The notes under the pieces are model-generated. The model was not told the origin of the DNA. It saw only the letters and a list, made by a program, of their open reading frames with translations, and did not search any database. Shown here one piece after another: positions 34,837 to 47,730 of a DNA stretch of 64,000 bases (position 1 is its first letter; the number at the start of each line of letters is the position of its first letter). Position numbers and translations under genes: made by a program. This stretch comes from Serendipita indica DSM 11827 (Eukaryota; Basidiomycota; Agaricomycetes; Sebacinales; Serendipitaceae). The stretch is from contig CAJVGD010000004.1 in assembly GCA_910890315.1 (NCBI GenBank), forward strand, positions 1-64,000. The letters run 5' to 3'.

Positions 34837-37800
34837 ATGTCTACATTTGTAAACTCCCTCGTACGTTCTTCTGTCCCCATTCTCAAAACCTGCGCGCTAA
34901 CTGACTTGCTGCTCGTTGACCGCCGCCTCGTGTATGCTCGCCCTGTACTCGACGCGGCTATTCGTTTCTTTGGATTCTCGTCTTTCTACTGGTTACTTGA
35001 TACCCGACCCCGGAATCTGACAACTTCCGCTCAATTGTCTAAATGCACGCCACTATCCCATAGTTGTCCGCTGGACAGCTGGCAGATGTCGTAAACCGCT
35101 CTTATCGTGGTCTCCCAATCAGTCAAGACGGTCTCTCAGACGAACAGGCTGCTCCCGCGACGGAAAACAAGCGCGAACAAGAGGCCTGGTTGTTGCACGC
35201 CGCCAAAGGACTCGATGCTCAGGTACATATATGCATTCTCCTCTCAATTTTTTCGTATTCACACGGCCCTGCAGATCAGACGAGGACTTCCGCTCTCGCC
35301 AAGCGCAATTCCGTCGTTTATTGATGCCTTTTTGCATGCTCAGACATCGACCGGAATCGATGACCGCAAACTGCTTTTGGAAAACGTTCTCGCGTTCATG
35401 TCCCGTCTTCCTCCTGGCCCAATCCAGAGCAAGGTCCAAGACGCAGTCATTCAACTCTTTTGGGACGCACTCCCACACCCGCCGAACAGCTTTCTCCCAA
35501 GTATGCAGGTCGAACCAGAGAATGTCACCGAGATCAACGGCGTTCGCATTGGCCCTGGAGGGTATGCCAACGTAAGCCGAAGAAGGATTGGCCGCACTCA
35601 AGTTCCTCCAAATTCCAAACCTGGAGCCAGCGCATCCACCACCCTTCCCGTCCCAGCTGCTCCCGCTCCGGTGCAGCAACTTCCCACGCCGGCTCCTTCT
35701 GGCTTTGTCAATGGACCCGCAAAGCCTGCAAACGGTTCGACTGCTCCAGTCGACCCAACTCAGACCATCTCTCTTTCACCAGAAAATCGTATCCCGACAA
35801 AGGCCTATTCAAGCCAGTTCCGTACGCCCTCTGGAGCGCAGAATAATCTCATCCTACCCCTCCTTGGTGCTGCAGGAAGTCCCTATGCACGCTCCGTCGT
35901 CCCTCAGCATCCAGTTCCTCATACGATTCTCCCCGACCCAGGTCTCGTCTTTGACTTGCTCATGCGTCGAAGGGATCCTCCCTCGGCTGCCGTCAAGCCC
36001 GCTCCAGGAAAGCCGTCCAGGGATTATGACCCGCGCGTCGAAGCGCAATTCCGCTCTCAGGGACACGGCCAGCGCCATCCAAGCGGGTTGAGCACCATGT
36101 TGTTCGCGTTTGGTGATTTGATCATCCACTCGCTGTTCCGCACTAGCAGCGACGACCCGAATGTCAACCTCACCAGCAGCTATCTCGATCTTAGCGTGCT
36201 CTATGGTGTTGACGAGGCGGAGATGCAGACCGTGAGGCGATATGATGGTACCGGTCGTATCTGGGAGGACTGCTGGGCAGACCCACGTCTTTTTGGTATG
36301 CCTCCTGCCGTCTTGGCCGTCTTGATCGTCTTTTCAAGGAACCACAACGTGAGTGACCGCCCCCAACCTTTTCCTGAACACTTGCTGATTTTTGACTAGT
36401 ACGTTGCACTGAGACTGCTCGAGATCAACGAGGCACGTCAGTATACTTCACCGAGCATATCACCACCAAAGTCGAATCACGTTGGTGCCGACCAAATCTT
36501 CCCCACGCTCTCGGGTGATCCAGACAAACTGCGCGCGCAAGACGATGACATTTTCAACCGTGCAAGATTGATCAACTGTGCATTCTTCATGAACGTTATT
36601 CTTGGCGATTATCTCTCCGGTATCCTCGGTACCTTCCGCGAGGCGAGCGAATGGTGCCTCAACCCACTCGAGGAGATTCGCAAGGGTGGGAAGACGGCTT
36701 GTCCTCGTGCAGAGGGCAACTGCGTCAGCGTCGAATTTAACCTTCTCTATCGCGTGCGTTGCTTTGATTCCTTTGACGATGACATTTTGACAATCTTCCC
36801 TAGTGGCATGCTACCATGTCCCACAAGGACGTCGATTGGCTTGAGATGCTAGTCAAAAAGGCACTTCCTGGCGAGGCTCGTATCCAATCTGCACCCCCCG
36901 GTCAACTTGAATTGTCAGAGGATGATTACAAGGCCGTTGCAGGCATGTTTGCCAAATTCCAAGCGGGAGCTGTTCGCGATCGCGTATTCGGAGGGTCAGT
37001 TCTACTCATGCTCCCGAGTTGAAAATGCAAATTAATCGTTTTTTTTGTAGATTGAAGCGTACGCCCGAAGGTGGCTTCGCGGACTCTGACCTCGCGCGTA
37101 TCCTCCACGAAGCGACGGATACGGTTGCTTGTGCGTATGGTGCCAGGGGTATCCCATCCGTCATGAAGGCTATCGAGGTCATGGGTATCAAGCAAGGTCG
37201 CAAGTGGGGTGTCTGCTCTCTCAACGAGTTCCGCAAATTTGTGGGACTCAAGCAATACGAGAGCTTTGAAGAGTGGAACCCGACGGGCGATATCGCTGTA
37301 CGTCCACTCTTTTGTGCTGTAGGATGTTTATTGACGCCTCCTATAGAAAGTCGCTAGGAATCTTTATCAGCACATTGACAACCTGGAACTCTATGTCGGT
37401 TTGATGTGCGAGGAATCAAAGAATCCTGGTCCAGGTGCTGGTCTTTGCCCTGGGTACACCATTTCCCGTGCCATCCTAGCAGATGCAGTTTGCTTGACGC
37501 GAGGAGATCGATTCTTGACCACTGATCTTACGCGTAAGTTGCCTTTTGGGACGGTTTTTGTTGACGCTGACTGCTCTATAGCGTTCAATTTGACATCATG
37601 GGGCTTCCAGGATTGCGCTCGAGATACGAAGAATGGATCCCTTGGAGGCATGTTCAGCAAGCTTCTCTTCCGTACTCTCCCGGATCACTATCCGGCTAGC
37701 TCCATCTACGCACAGTACGTTCGTCCAGGGCTCGACTTTGCACATGCTCACTTGTTTCTAGCTTCCCCTTCTTTACACCACCGGAGATGAAACACTGGCT

Positions 37801-39632
37801 TACAGAGATGAAGTTGATCCAGAACTATAACGTCGACAGGCCCTCTAGCGATCCCGTTCGCCCCACGCAGTCGATCAACTCTGCCCAGGGCATCGACCGT
37901 GTGCTCAAGGACATGTCAACGTTCAACACAGTCTACGGGGACAGTATTCGCTACCTTAGCAACGGCTACGGATTCTTCCTTGCGTTTGACGAGGAGCCCA
38001 AGCATCGTGATGCTCGTCGTTTGGTATGCGTCGTTACATTGGCAATATTTTGTGCTGACTATCGCATAGATGCACGCTGCGCTTTATCGCGATGGTGCGA
38101 TGAAGAAATATGCCGAGTTTTACCAGAGAGAGGCGACTCGTCTCATCAGGTTGAGGTCGTTTGAGACTGGGCCCAAGTCGAGAGGCGTGAATATTGTTCG
38201 TGATGTGATCAATATCGTCCCTGTGCACTGGGTGTCCGAGGAACTCGTGAGTGAGCTCATTACGTAGATTGGCATCCGCTCACGCATTCTAGGCCGGACT
38301 TCCTCTCAAGTCGGAGGAAGCTCCACGGGGTCTGTTCACGGAGCAAGAGATGTATGGCATGTTTGCCTGCGTTTTCACGTATGTGTCTGGGGGGGCTTTG
38401 ATGGCTGGTCTCTGACGCACTGTCCAGGTTCATTTTCTTGAACATTGAGCCGTCCAACGATTGGCCACTTCGCCAGAATTCCCTCAAGTTTTCCGAGATT
38501 ATCACTGGATTCGTCAAAGCGCGTCTGCAAAAGATTGCTGGAGAGGGCTCTTTGGTTTGTAAATTCCTTGGGTTTGGGCACCAAACTGAGATTGGTCGTG
38601 GACAGTTCTCTTTGCAGGGATTAAAGGACACGGTTCTCCAGTTCTTCACGGACAAAGTCGACAATAGTGACGAGTTTTATCGCACAATCCTCAACGGAAA
38701 CAACGGCAAGTATACCATTGATCAGTTGGCTTCCAATGTCTTTGCCATGATCGTCGCCAGCGTTGCCAACTTTGCTCAGGGTGAGTGCGATTGTCATTCT
38801 TTAATACCGCTTCTCATTCTTTATTGCCAGCGACCACCCACGTTGTGGACTTCTACTTGGACAAGGAGAGGGAGGAAGAGTTCAAGCATCTCAAGGATCT
38901 CTCCATGGACAAGACTGCCGAGGCGGATGCTCTTCTCGCTGGTTATGCTCGCGAGGGACTTCGCTTCCGGCCACAGGCACCTGGTATCTTTAGACGTGCA
39001 ACCAAGGACGTGACAGTGGTAGAAGGAAACGGCCTCAAGCCGGTTGATATCAAGGCTGGAGACCGCATCTTTGTCAGCCTTACGCATGCGGGCATGGATG
39101 TGAGTGTCTCTCTCCTTTAGAGATGTGTTTGCTAATGCTGTTCTCAGCCAAGCGTCTTCCCTGATCCGACCAAGGTTGATCCTAGACGCCCGAGGGAAGC
39201 ATACTACGCGTTTGGTCGTGGGGAGCATACGTAAGTGATGAGTGGACCAAGTTAACATGGCGACTGACTCTTGGATAGTTGCCTCGGCGCCATGTTCACC
39301 GAAACGGTATGTCGAATGTACGTTGATTGCGACTTGAGTCTTACGTCTCTGTAGATGATCCCCGCAGTGCTTCGTGCCGTCTTTAGTCTCCCCAACGTTC
39401 GCCGAGGACCGGGATATTCTGGAACGCTGAATACGTGAGTAGCGCTAGCTTGAGCGGGCCATGTCACTAACGACCTTGTTAGGTTCAAACACGACCTGTT
39501 TGGAACGGAGAGCCATCTGTACATCTCGAACAAGGGCACTGTAAGTCCTTGGCCGGCGTTTATGATGATCGAGGTATGTCGTTTCCTCCCCAGTCTACAC
39601 TTTGATCTCACATTTCCTAGTACGACGTCTAA
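34837..39632 (+). CDS. ppo: Psi-producing oxygenase (fatty-acid dioxygenase-P450 fusion)
   Basis: Bifunctional oxylipin enzyme: an N-terminal heme peroxidase/cyclooxygenase-like domain oxygenates linoleate, and a C-terminal P450 domain rearranges the hydroperoxide. The start is probably MSTFVNSL at 34837, then exon 2 from about 35063 (VVNRSYRGLPISQDGL). Dioxygenase landmarks are LIIHSLFRT (distal His), TSSYLDLSVLYG, and FNLLYRWHAT spanning an intron near 36752-36805 (catalytic Tyr and proximal His). P450 landmarks are the I-helix region SVANFAQATTHVV, RFRPQAPGIFRRA, and heme loop FGRGEHTCLGAMF with Cys present. The last exon encodes YDV and a stop at 39632. More than ten short introns. A Pro/Ala-rich segment sits near 35640-35770. 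Both active sites look complete, so a diol synthase-type activity is plausible; regiospecificity cannot be read. Confidence 0.9.
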
Positions 39633-39802
39633 ATCTCAACTTGACTGTAATTCTTCTTGGGTGTTTTGGTTGACATGTCTTATATTACGGATTGGAATTG
39701 AAATCACCTTGTATGCCACCTGCCTCTGCACTTTGAACCCAACTGCGACCGCCGGTCGAATCCTAAGCTGCTCTCGACGGGCAAACGGCGCGTCGAATCA
39801 AG

Positions 39803-42800
39803 ATGCGATTTACTAAACCAGCCTGGGTGGCTCATCATGGTCAGTATTCAGCGGCTCCTGATATGTCTGAAACCCCGCGACAAGCTGCGCTCACATCCGG
39901 CCATTTGGACGGCCTCTAGACAATCACGAGCCGACAAAGCGAGTATCCATCTTCTCTGTCTCGGTTCATCCAGATGGAAGTCGAGTTGCAACCGCCGGTC
40001 TAGGTAAATGCCGTTTTCGCAAACTCTACTTGTAAAGCCGACGTGTTGACGACGAGTTTGTCGCTGTTTATAGATGCGAAAATACGAATATGGGCTACAG
40101 CGCCCATTTTGTCTGCGCAGATGGAAGCTCAGGGCGTCCCAAAATCCCTGTGCACGTTGACGATGCACAACGGACCGGTCATGGTTGTTAGGTGGGCGAG
40201 TAATGGAAAGTGGCTAGCAAGTGGGAGCGACGATACACTGGTCATGATATGGGACTTGGACCCGTGCGTAGGCTTCTATACAAGTTTCGTCCACTAGCTC
40301 ACAAGGGCTCGGTAGCAACGGTGGCGGCAAAGTCTGGGGGTCGGATGATATCAACATTGAAGGATGGAAAGCTCTTCGTCGCTTGACGGGACATGAGAGT
40401 GGTCAGTCATTTGCCAGCCCTTGTGCTCTCGCTCACGCTTTTCCCAGATGTCGTCGACTGCGCTTGGGCACCAGACGATCGCTATCTAGCCTCGGTCGGT
40501 CTGGATTCTCGCATCTTCATCTGGTGCGGCTATACCCTAGGTACGACATGTAGTTTACTATATGCCTTACGCTGACCTCTTGGCTCTAGAATGCGTCCGA
40601 CGATTAGATGGCCACCAAGGGTTCGTCAAGGGAGTTTGCTGGGATCCAGTCGGAGAGTTTCTCGCGACGCAATCAGACGACAAGTCGGTCAAAATCTGGC
40701 GCTCGACGGATTGGACCCTACAAGCGACTGTCACCAAGCCGTTCGAAACCAGTCCAGGAAGCGCCTTTTATAATCGTCTCAGGTAGGTGTACTCTCAGCC
40801 CTTCTTTCTTCATTTCTGAGAGTACTACAGTTGGTCTCCAGACGCCTCCTATCTCTGCGCCTCCAACGCGATGAACAACAATGGCGCAGTCTTTGTGGCT
40901 GCCGTTATCGAGAGAGACACCTGGAACTCCAACATGTCGCTTGTCGGGCATGAGAACACTGTCGAGGTAGCTGCTTACAACCCACGTCTCTTCAAAAGAG
41001 ATTCCTCCATTCCGCTTCCAGCCAACTCCCCCGCAAAACGATCAGTTGTGAGTGTGAGTGACCTGGTCGACGACGAACCTCCGGAGACGGTCTTTTCTGT
41101 CGTCGCCTTGGGCGCGGATGATCGCTCCATCTCCGTATGGCGGACCACCGACGCCAGACCACTCGTCGTCGCAAAAGAGGTCTTTGACCGACAAATACTC
41201 GATCTAGGCTGGGCTTGGGATGGACAAAGCATTTGGGCTTGTAGTAGTGATGGTACTATTGCCGTCCTAGACTTTTCAGTCTCCGAGGGAGCTCATGGAC
41301 GCAAGGGAGAAATGGAGGGCATCACGTCTGCACAAGAGACCAAGGATTACATCAAGAGCTTTGAATTTCCATGGCCTCCACCCGTCGAAGCAAACTATGC
41401 AGGTTATGCGAACGGTTACCAACCGAATGCACAAGTTCAATATCAGCACAATGCCTATGCTCCAGCGCCGTATCAAGACTCTGGATATGGCGGCTCGCGA
41501 CCAGGTATGCCAACGCCGATGCAGTCATCTGTTGGTGTGGGCCATGCTCCACCGCCCATCAACCAAGCTCAAAAAGTGACCATGACAAAAAGTGGCAAGA
41601 AGCGCATTCAACCGACGTTTCTTGGAGGTGGCTCGGCGGTCATGACTAGCTCTGGCGCCATGCCGCCTCCAGCGAGTTCGCCAATGAAAAATGGATATGC
41701 ACCTTCACCGATCGGTGCACCTGGAGAAGCCCCGCGTGGAGGGAGAGGGATGGATTGGGCGGCAGACAGTTACAATCAGCCTAGCGGCAGTGGATCTCGG
41801 AGCTCCCGGTCGGGTTCGATGTCACGTCCAGCGGATGGTCGTCCACCTGGACATGGATTCCAGCTACCTCCTGGGTCGCGGGTCCCTGGGACGGGTGAAG
41901 CGCGTGTGCTGATGCAGCCTCCCAATGTCAGTCCTCGGCGACAAAATGCACCAGTGGGCGCGGGCAATTATCCATATGTTCTTGGTCTAGAGGTACCAGT
42001 GGTTCGATCCCACGTCTCGGCGGGTCATCCGGGCGATTTGGTCATTGAAGGTCGGAACCCAGATGAGCCGAACGGTAAGCAATTATTTAATGACGCGAGT
42101 AGTGGCTGACACGTTCTAAATAGCACCCACGGAAATTGTCTGCGCACACGGGTCTTCTATCCTCTGGGCCGACTTTGTTCCCGCGAGAGTCCTCGCTGTT
42201 GTCAAAACACCTGCCCTTTACGCCGCAAGTCTGGAAGATTCGTCTATCATCGTCTATACCCCTGCTGGAAGACGGTACGTAGTACATGACACTGATATTC
42301 GCGTCTAAACTCGCTTAGTGCTATGCCCACCCTTTCCCTCGATGCGCCCATCTCCATTATAGCCGCCGCTGGCAAATACCTCATGGCAATATGCGTTAAC
42401 GGGTCTTTCCACACCTGGTATGTGCCTCCTCCGGCTATTGTTCATTGCTGAGCAGTACTTAGGAACGTTCACACCCGGACCTCAACCATACCTCCCACCT
42501 CTATCGCCAATCAGGTTCATGGTGGAACCGGCGGAATCACGCAAGCGAAAATCTACGAAAACGGCGTGTCTCTCATCACGCTCGCCTCTGGCACCTCGAT
42601 TGCTTGGGATCCAGATCTGTCCGCTTGGGTCCGACTAGCTGAAAACTGGTGGCGACAATCCACTTCTCAGCCGCCACGAACACCGTCGAGACCAGGTCGA
42701 CAATCCGAGCCAGGCCTATCGCCTATCGCTGCGCATCATACTGGATCAGAGGAGACGCCGTTGAGTGCTGCTCTGCGCTTGGGCGCTCTTGAGACGAGGC

Positions 42801-43238
42801 TGTATGCGTCCAAGCTGCTCGGCAGTGCGGCGGATTATCGCGAGGTTCTCATGACGTATGCTGCAAAGCTTGCAGAGGATAATTTGGTCGAGAGAGCGGA
42901 CGAGCTCGTGAGAGAGTTGTGTGGACCTGTGTTTTGGTATGTTCTCCGTTCTTGTTGGCAGTTTGTCGTTGCTCATGCATGGTTCTCTAGGGATCCAACG
43001 AGGCCGGAGATGGGCACATCAATCAAATGGAACCCCAAGATTTTGGGCTTGAACAAGCGAGACTTGCTTCAAGAAGCTTTGCCGATTCTTGGTCAGTACA
43101 AACTTGCCTGTCTCGTGGACTCACCCTAATATGCTTGTTCTTTTTCCGACGATAGCTCGTGGACGAGCACTGTCTCGCATGGCTCAAGATTGGCAAGTTC
43201 TCCTTGCAAGAATCGAGACGGAGAGAAACGAAGCGTAA
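39803..43238 (+). CDS. HIR1: HIR1/HIRA histone chaperone subunit
   Basis: Scaffold of the HIR complex, which deposits H3-H4 independently of replication and represses histone genes. Start MRFTKPAWVAHH at 39803. Intron 1 begins at 39840, and the joined sequence runs HDNHEPTKRVSIFSVSVHPD. Seven WD40 blades follow (GPVMVVRWASNGKWLASGSD, DCAWAPDDRYLASVGLDSRI, GFVKGVCWDPVGEFLATQSD). The B-domain that binds Asf1 is visible as GKKRIQPTFLGG near 41590-41625, in a Pro/Ser/Gly-rich linker. The C-terminal Hira domain includes TPALYAASLEDSSIIVYTPA, and the protein ends RIETERNEA at 43238. It follows Ppo by only 170 bp on the same strand, but nothing suggests co-regulation. Confidence 0.93.
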
Positions 43239-44037
43239 AGGTACCTGAAAGGGGCCTTTGTGCATGGCATCGAGACGAGTTGCTCGCTGGTCCTGACTAT
43301 TCCTATCTGACTCTGTTCGTGTATAGTATGCTCGTAGATATTGTAATTCGATGCTGTTTGAGTACTCGGTGATGTGATGGGATCTCAACCCCCAATCGTG
43401 ATCGGCCACTCAGCCTACGGGTGCTTCCCATGCATTCACTCGATATTGGCCATTATCGAACGAAAACAGTTCCGGGACGCGCATTTTCAGCCTGCGGAAG
43501 TCCCTTACACTGCTGGACGTTGGGGTCGGAGATCTGGCTGGAATAGGGAGGAACTCCCCTGTTCCTGGCAACCAGCAGAGGAGAATTAGGGACTTGCGAA
43601 TGGGATCGCATTCCACCTACGTGTAAAAGCTGGCAATCAGCACGCCAAGCATCGCTTGGTCACATACAACGAGTCCGGGCAGCATCATTGACCAATGAAG
43701 AGCCGGGTGACGCCCTGTCCAGCTGCAAGTGGAATCGACATGCTGCATGACATTGTATCCACCATCCTATCATAAGTCGAGTACGTATCTGTAGCGCGTG
43801 ATACGTGTGTGGGCCCTTACCAGCATATTGAGTCACTCACTTTCGTTCAAGGCATGTTGATTGGCCCTCGTCTAGCTTTTCCGCGCGGCGTCATAGCCAA
43901 GATATCGATACAGGCCTCCAGCCTCAGTCTAACGCGAATTCGTATAAAAGCATTGGGCATACCGAGCTAGATGACATTCAATTTATCCGTCCATAGAGTT
44001 TGAGTTGACTCCCGAGAGTTCGATTGTTACAAGAACA
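43239..44037. other. Upstream region of a small Gly-rich gene
   Basis: No gene seen. The stretch 43630-43790 (CTGGCAATCAGCACGCCAAG, later CATCCTATCATAAGT) resembles 47865-48040 upstream of the related gene at 48868. A TATAAAAG box at 43943-43950 lies 95 bp before the ATG at 44038. Confidence 0.45.
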
Positions 44038-44340
44038 ATGGGCAGCGTATGTAACTTTTGGCCTCTTTAATCCCCGACTAATATAAGGGAATAGTCATCC
44101 TCGAAGTCACAGGACAACTATGACACGAGGCTATCTAGCGTTATATATAAACTTCTTGGGGCCAACGCGCCAAGTCCTGGATATTCATCTGGCCACCACG
44201 GAGATGATAATGGAGGCTCTTCAATCGGGGGCGAAGGAAGAGGCTGTGCAGTCGGGGGCGATGGAGGCTCTTCAATCGGGGGCGAAGGAAGAGGCTGTGC
44301 AGTCGGGGGCGATGGAGGCTTTTTAATTGAGAGCGATTGA
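44038..44340 (+). CDS. Small Gly/Ser-rich protein with 17-residue repeats
   Basis: Exons 44038-44046 and 44095-44340, 84 aa. Exon 1 is only ATG GGC AGC; the 48-nt intron is phase 0. The product starts MGSSSSKSQDNYDTRLSS and continues through YKLLGANAPSPGYSSGHHGD. It then carries two copies of the 17-residue unit GGSSIGGEGRGCAVGGD (51-bp DNA repeats at 44211 and 44262) and ends FLIESD. There is no signal peptide or membrane helix. Three other genes in this window share the same M-[GS]-[SD] start and Gly/Ser-rich end. Function unknown. Confidence 0.6.
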
Positions 44341-45075
44341 GGAGGTTAGTGACCAAAGGTGGAATTCACGGTGGACGGGGAGAGTGGCTACAACCTGTCT
44401 CTGAGTACCGCTCAACTTTGATCTTCACTTTTCGGTTGCATAGGGCGTATACACCAATTTATGTCACTTGCTCTCCCATTGGAAAATGCCCGATACCAAA
44501 CGAGGCAAAGCTCACGACAGTGAACCGTAGTGATAGTAGTGATCCTTACGAAACTTGGATTCAGATGAGGTACTGGAAAGCTACATCAGTAAAAGTATCT
44601 TCTATGTAGCGTTTCAGTGGCCTTGTGCATATATTGCGATAAGGTTCCTGCGATAAATTGCCATCAATAAAAGGACAGAAGCGATCAAGGTGAGGAATGG
44701 GAATAGAAGGTCATTCGGGTGCAGTGGTGGTGTCTATATATGTAATATATGCGGTGAAGCGAGAACTTATCAATCTTACAGCCACCGGTATTCAACATTT
44801 GCAAACAGACTGGATTTCGAACCTCATAAAGTGACTCTCCACAGTGAGGCAGCAGACATTTTGTCGGTTCCGTCTTTACAAATTTATTCTCCATTGCTCG
44901 CGGGCGAGGATGTCTACTACTCGTTCGTCGATGCCGCAATCTTGAGGCGGGCCTGCACCAAAGTGAGTCGAGCAGGATTCTGTGAGGTAGAATATATATT
45001 CTTTCTTCGTGAAATAGCTTCCATAGTAAATCGCGGAACTGTTCATAGTCGAACGGAAATGGTCGGCGCTGATCT

Positions 45076-46545
45076 TCACTCCAATGAAACTTGGAAAGCT
45101 CGGATGCAGGCTTGAATATTTCCTCCAAGGTCTTCACACAAGGTGTAGAAGATGGCTCGGAACTCGGCCCCATGCTGGTTATCTTCAAAAAGTTGAGGAT
45201 TGTGGGCCTTCAGCTCGGAGAGAAAGTATTCTCTCAGTCCTGTGTCTTCTGGCGTATTATCGTCATACCCAAAGGGCCCGTCGCCTTGTGGACCCTCCAT
45301 AGATAATCGATTTGAGTCATCATCAAACCAGTTGCCGGGTACAGCACAAAGCCAAGAAGGTCGAAATCCCGCCATTTCCCGGTCGATGACGCCAGTGATT
45401 TTGCCTGTTTCGCGATCTACGAGAATGCTGGTCAGCCTAAGATCTCCACAAGCAAAATGGAAAGATTCGCGCTCCGTTTCGAGTGGACAAATCCGACGGA
45501 TTGCATCGTAGACCACAAACATCTTTTCGATAGTGCACAGTCGAGAAGACTAGCTGAGAGTGAAGGATCAGATGACGCGCCTAAATAACCAAACGTTTTG
45601 AGGAAATTTCTCTCGATACGAAATGGCCCGCAGGAGTGTACTGGAACTTGGTGCTTAACATTGATGAGCGTAATTTCATGCACGGGACCAATCATGTACT
45701 AGCCGTCTACTGCTTGCTTGCAATCGATAGGGGGCGCCGGCGCACCATTGTAACGAGTGTTAGCATAGCTAGTTATTTTTATTCACGCTCACTTGGCGTG
45801 TCTCGCCGGTGGCGGTGCTACCTCACTCGGTTTGTTAACGAACACCGTTTGAGGTATGCACACTGATCGCTTACACGCCACCGGGATACTCATAAAATTA
45901 CACTAGCCAACTTCCATTGTTCGTTAGATAGTGTATTTGACTCGGTTTGTTAACGAACACCGTTTGAGCTACCTTCCATTGTTCGTTAGCCAATAACGAA
46001 GCGATCGTTGATTTTCGTCGAGAGACCGGTCGAAAAGTACACATCCACAGTGTGACGCTGTCAAAGTGTAAAGCCGTGCAAGTGTTCTTGCTAGGTCGCT
46101 TGCAAAGCGTCGACGAGGAGCCTGAGACCAGTCATCGAAGCATTCGCGGAGGCATTTTCCTGGAATATATTCCGTGAGAATCCACTCTGCACGTACGGGA
46201 TTATCGGGGCTGCTGCAATAGAGATAGACTTTCGGTGGCGCGATGGATGTACGGGCTACAGAAGGAATGACTCAGAGACCAGAATAACCATAGTTTGTCT
46301 TACCGTGTATGAAATCCATTGTGGCGACTTCAGATTCGGTTGTGATTATTGGTCCGATCGGGAGCAAAACGCGCCCGACGACTTTGAAGCCATTCTGTTA
46401 GGTAAAGAGAAAACTACGTGCATAGGAACCAATAGGGAACTGATTCTTGATTCTCGCACGGAGATCCGAAATGAGCGTTGACAATATCTTGGAGCTCCTG
46501 CAGATTAGGATTCGCCTTGACCCATACACGAGTTTCTTCTTGCAT
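45076..46545 (-). CDS. APH-fold (aminoglycoside phosphotransferase-like) kinase, degenerate
   Basis: Belongs to the fungal APH/choline-kinase-like family. The start is probably ATG 46545 (MQEETRVWVKANPNLQELQD). Following exons give KVVGRVLLPIGPIITTES, ATMDFIHG, VYLYCSSPDNPVRAEW, LTEYIPGKCLRE and FDRSLDEN. After a long intron (about 45695-45975) come GPVHEITLINVKHQVPVHSC, GPFRIERNFLKTFGYL and the catalytic loop. The usual HGDLxxxN is CGDLRLTSI here, and the metal motif IDWE is IDRE: Asp residues are kept but catalytic His and Asn are lost. The frame stops at 45076, while a further C-terminal piece (FHWSEDQRRPFPFDYEQFRD) follows in another frame, so the end may be frameshifted. Probably inactive as a kinase. 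Confidence 0.6.
45745..46000. repeat. Palindromic repeat cluster within the APH-gene intron
   Basis: Two copies (about 45827-45854 and 45934-45961) of a 28-bp, nearly self-complementary unit centred on GTTAAC (CTCGGTTTGTTAACGAACAC...). Each is followed by a copy of TTCCATTGTTCGTTAG (about 45910 and 45972). They fill an intron that would otherwise be near 50 nt. This may be a small non-autonomous DNA transposon or its remnant, though no clean terminal repeats or target duplication were found. Confidence 0.6.
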
Positions 46546-47204
46546 ACAATTGCGACTGGAATGACTCTGTTTCCTGGTCAGATCGGCAGCTTGCTGACGT
46601 TGCCGTTAACTCACTGTCATGGCAAGCTTCAAGAGTTTAATCTGTAATCCACTCCACCGACGAGCGCTCTGATGATTTATTATTCGTAGATTCTGCTGAG
46701 ATGGGCAGAAGGAAGATCCTCGATCCTCGTGGCTACATGTCCAGAGAAGCAAAGTGTAGTTCATGTGAGGACGATGAGGCCCAGAAGAGGTAGAATAGGT
46801 GAAGACATCTTGACCGCCCAAACCGTTTTACCCATGCACATAATCAGTGACCGAGCCTCACTTCGGAGTCGAAAGAGGGATGCAGCTAAAGGCTTTGGCA
46901 CCAAATCGACGGACTCATGCTTTGCAAGTCTCGGGCACCACGTAGCATCCGAAAGGTGGAAAGGTATTTGACCCACACACCTCACCTTTGGCGACACTCT
47001 CCGGCCATGGGCGCAAGCGTTAACCCACGATCCCACCCAACGTCACTCCCGCCCATGCCTGCCTCGCTAGGTCCTCCATGTAAGAGTAAATCCTGAATAA
47101 AGGGGACGCAAATTAAGCATAATGCGACAAGTAAACGAGAACTTACCAACCAGTAAGGACAAAGAAGAGAAGCATCTGACTACGAGAGGACATGGTCAGG
47201 TTAC
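46546..47204. other. Spacer, no gene seen
   Basis: Short frames on both strands, none with family signal. This is the presumed promoter side of the APH-like gene. Confidence 0.3.
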
Positions 47205-47730
47205 TACGGAGCGCAGTAAAATCTACTCAAAAGAGTTGGAGTTGATATAGTGACTCATATACGCTACATCAACGCCACCGTATACACTGTTCGCTCGACG
47301 GTAGCTGGACATACGAGTTGCATAATATGGCCAAGGGCCTCTTGCTACCGTACGAAACTGAAGTAAACAGAATAGAATAGAATGATGGGTAGGTCTAGGG
47401 TCGACTAGGATTCGTTGTCAAGACCTTTACATCCGTTCACTACTCATCACCAGCCAACCACCTCTCATCCCCTATGCTCTCGCTCGATGACTCTCATATC
47501 TATTTCATATTCTTATATATCTTCGATCCTTTGATAAGAGTCCCGAAGCGGTATATACGGGCCAATTTTTTTGTGTACATTTCGCCAGCCCTGAATTTGT
47601 TTTCTTTCCATTCTAACATCCTCCTTGACCCTGCAAATCAGCTCATTAACTACGCGAGTCGTACAATCGCACTCAAACCACTCACCTGTCAGACAAACTA
47701 CCCGCGATTTGTAATGCGGGTCCAAACTTG
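47205..47730. repeat. Dispersed repeat with TATA box, copy 2
   Basis: Second copy of the element at 16330-16870, same orientation, diverged by many point differences and small indels. The TATATACGG box lies at about 47551 and is followed by a T run as in copy 1. Minus-strand coding similarity (VDVAYMSHYINS against LDVAHVSYYVNS) is present only at the left end and soon meets a stop, so any gene here is truncated. Confidence 0.7.
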
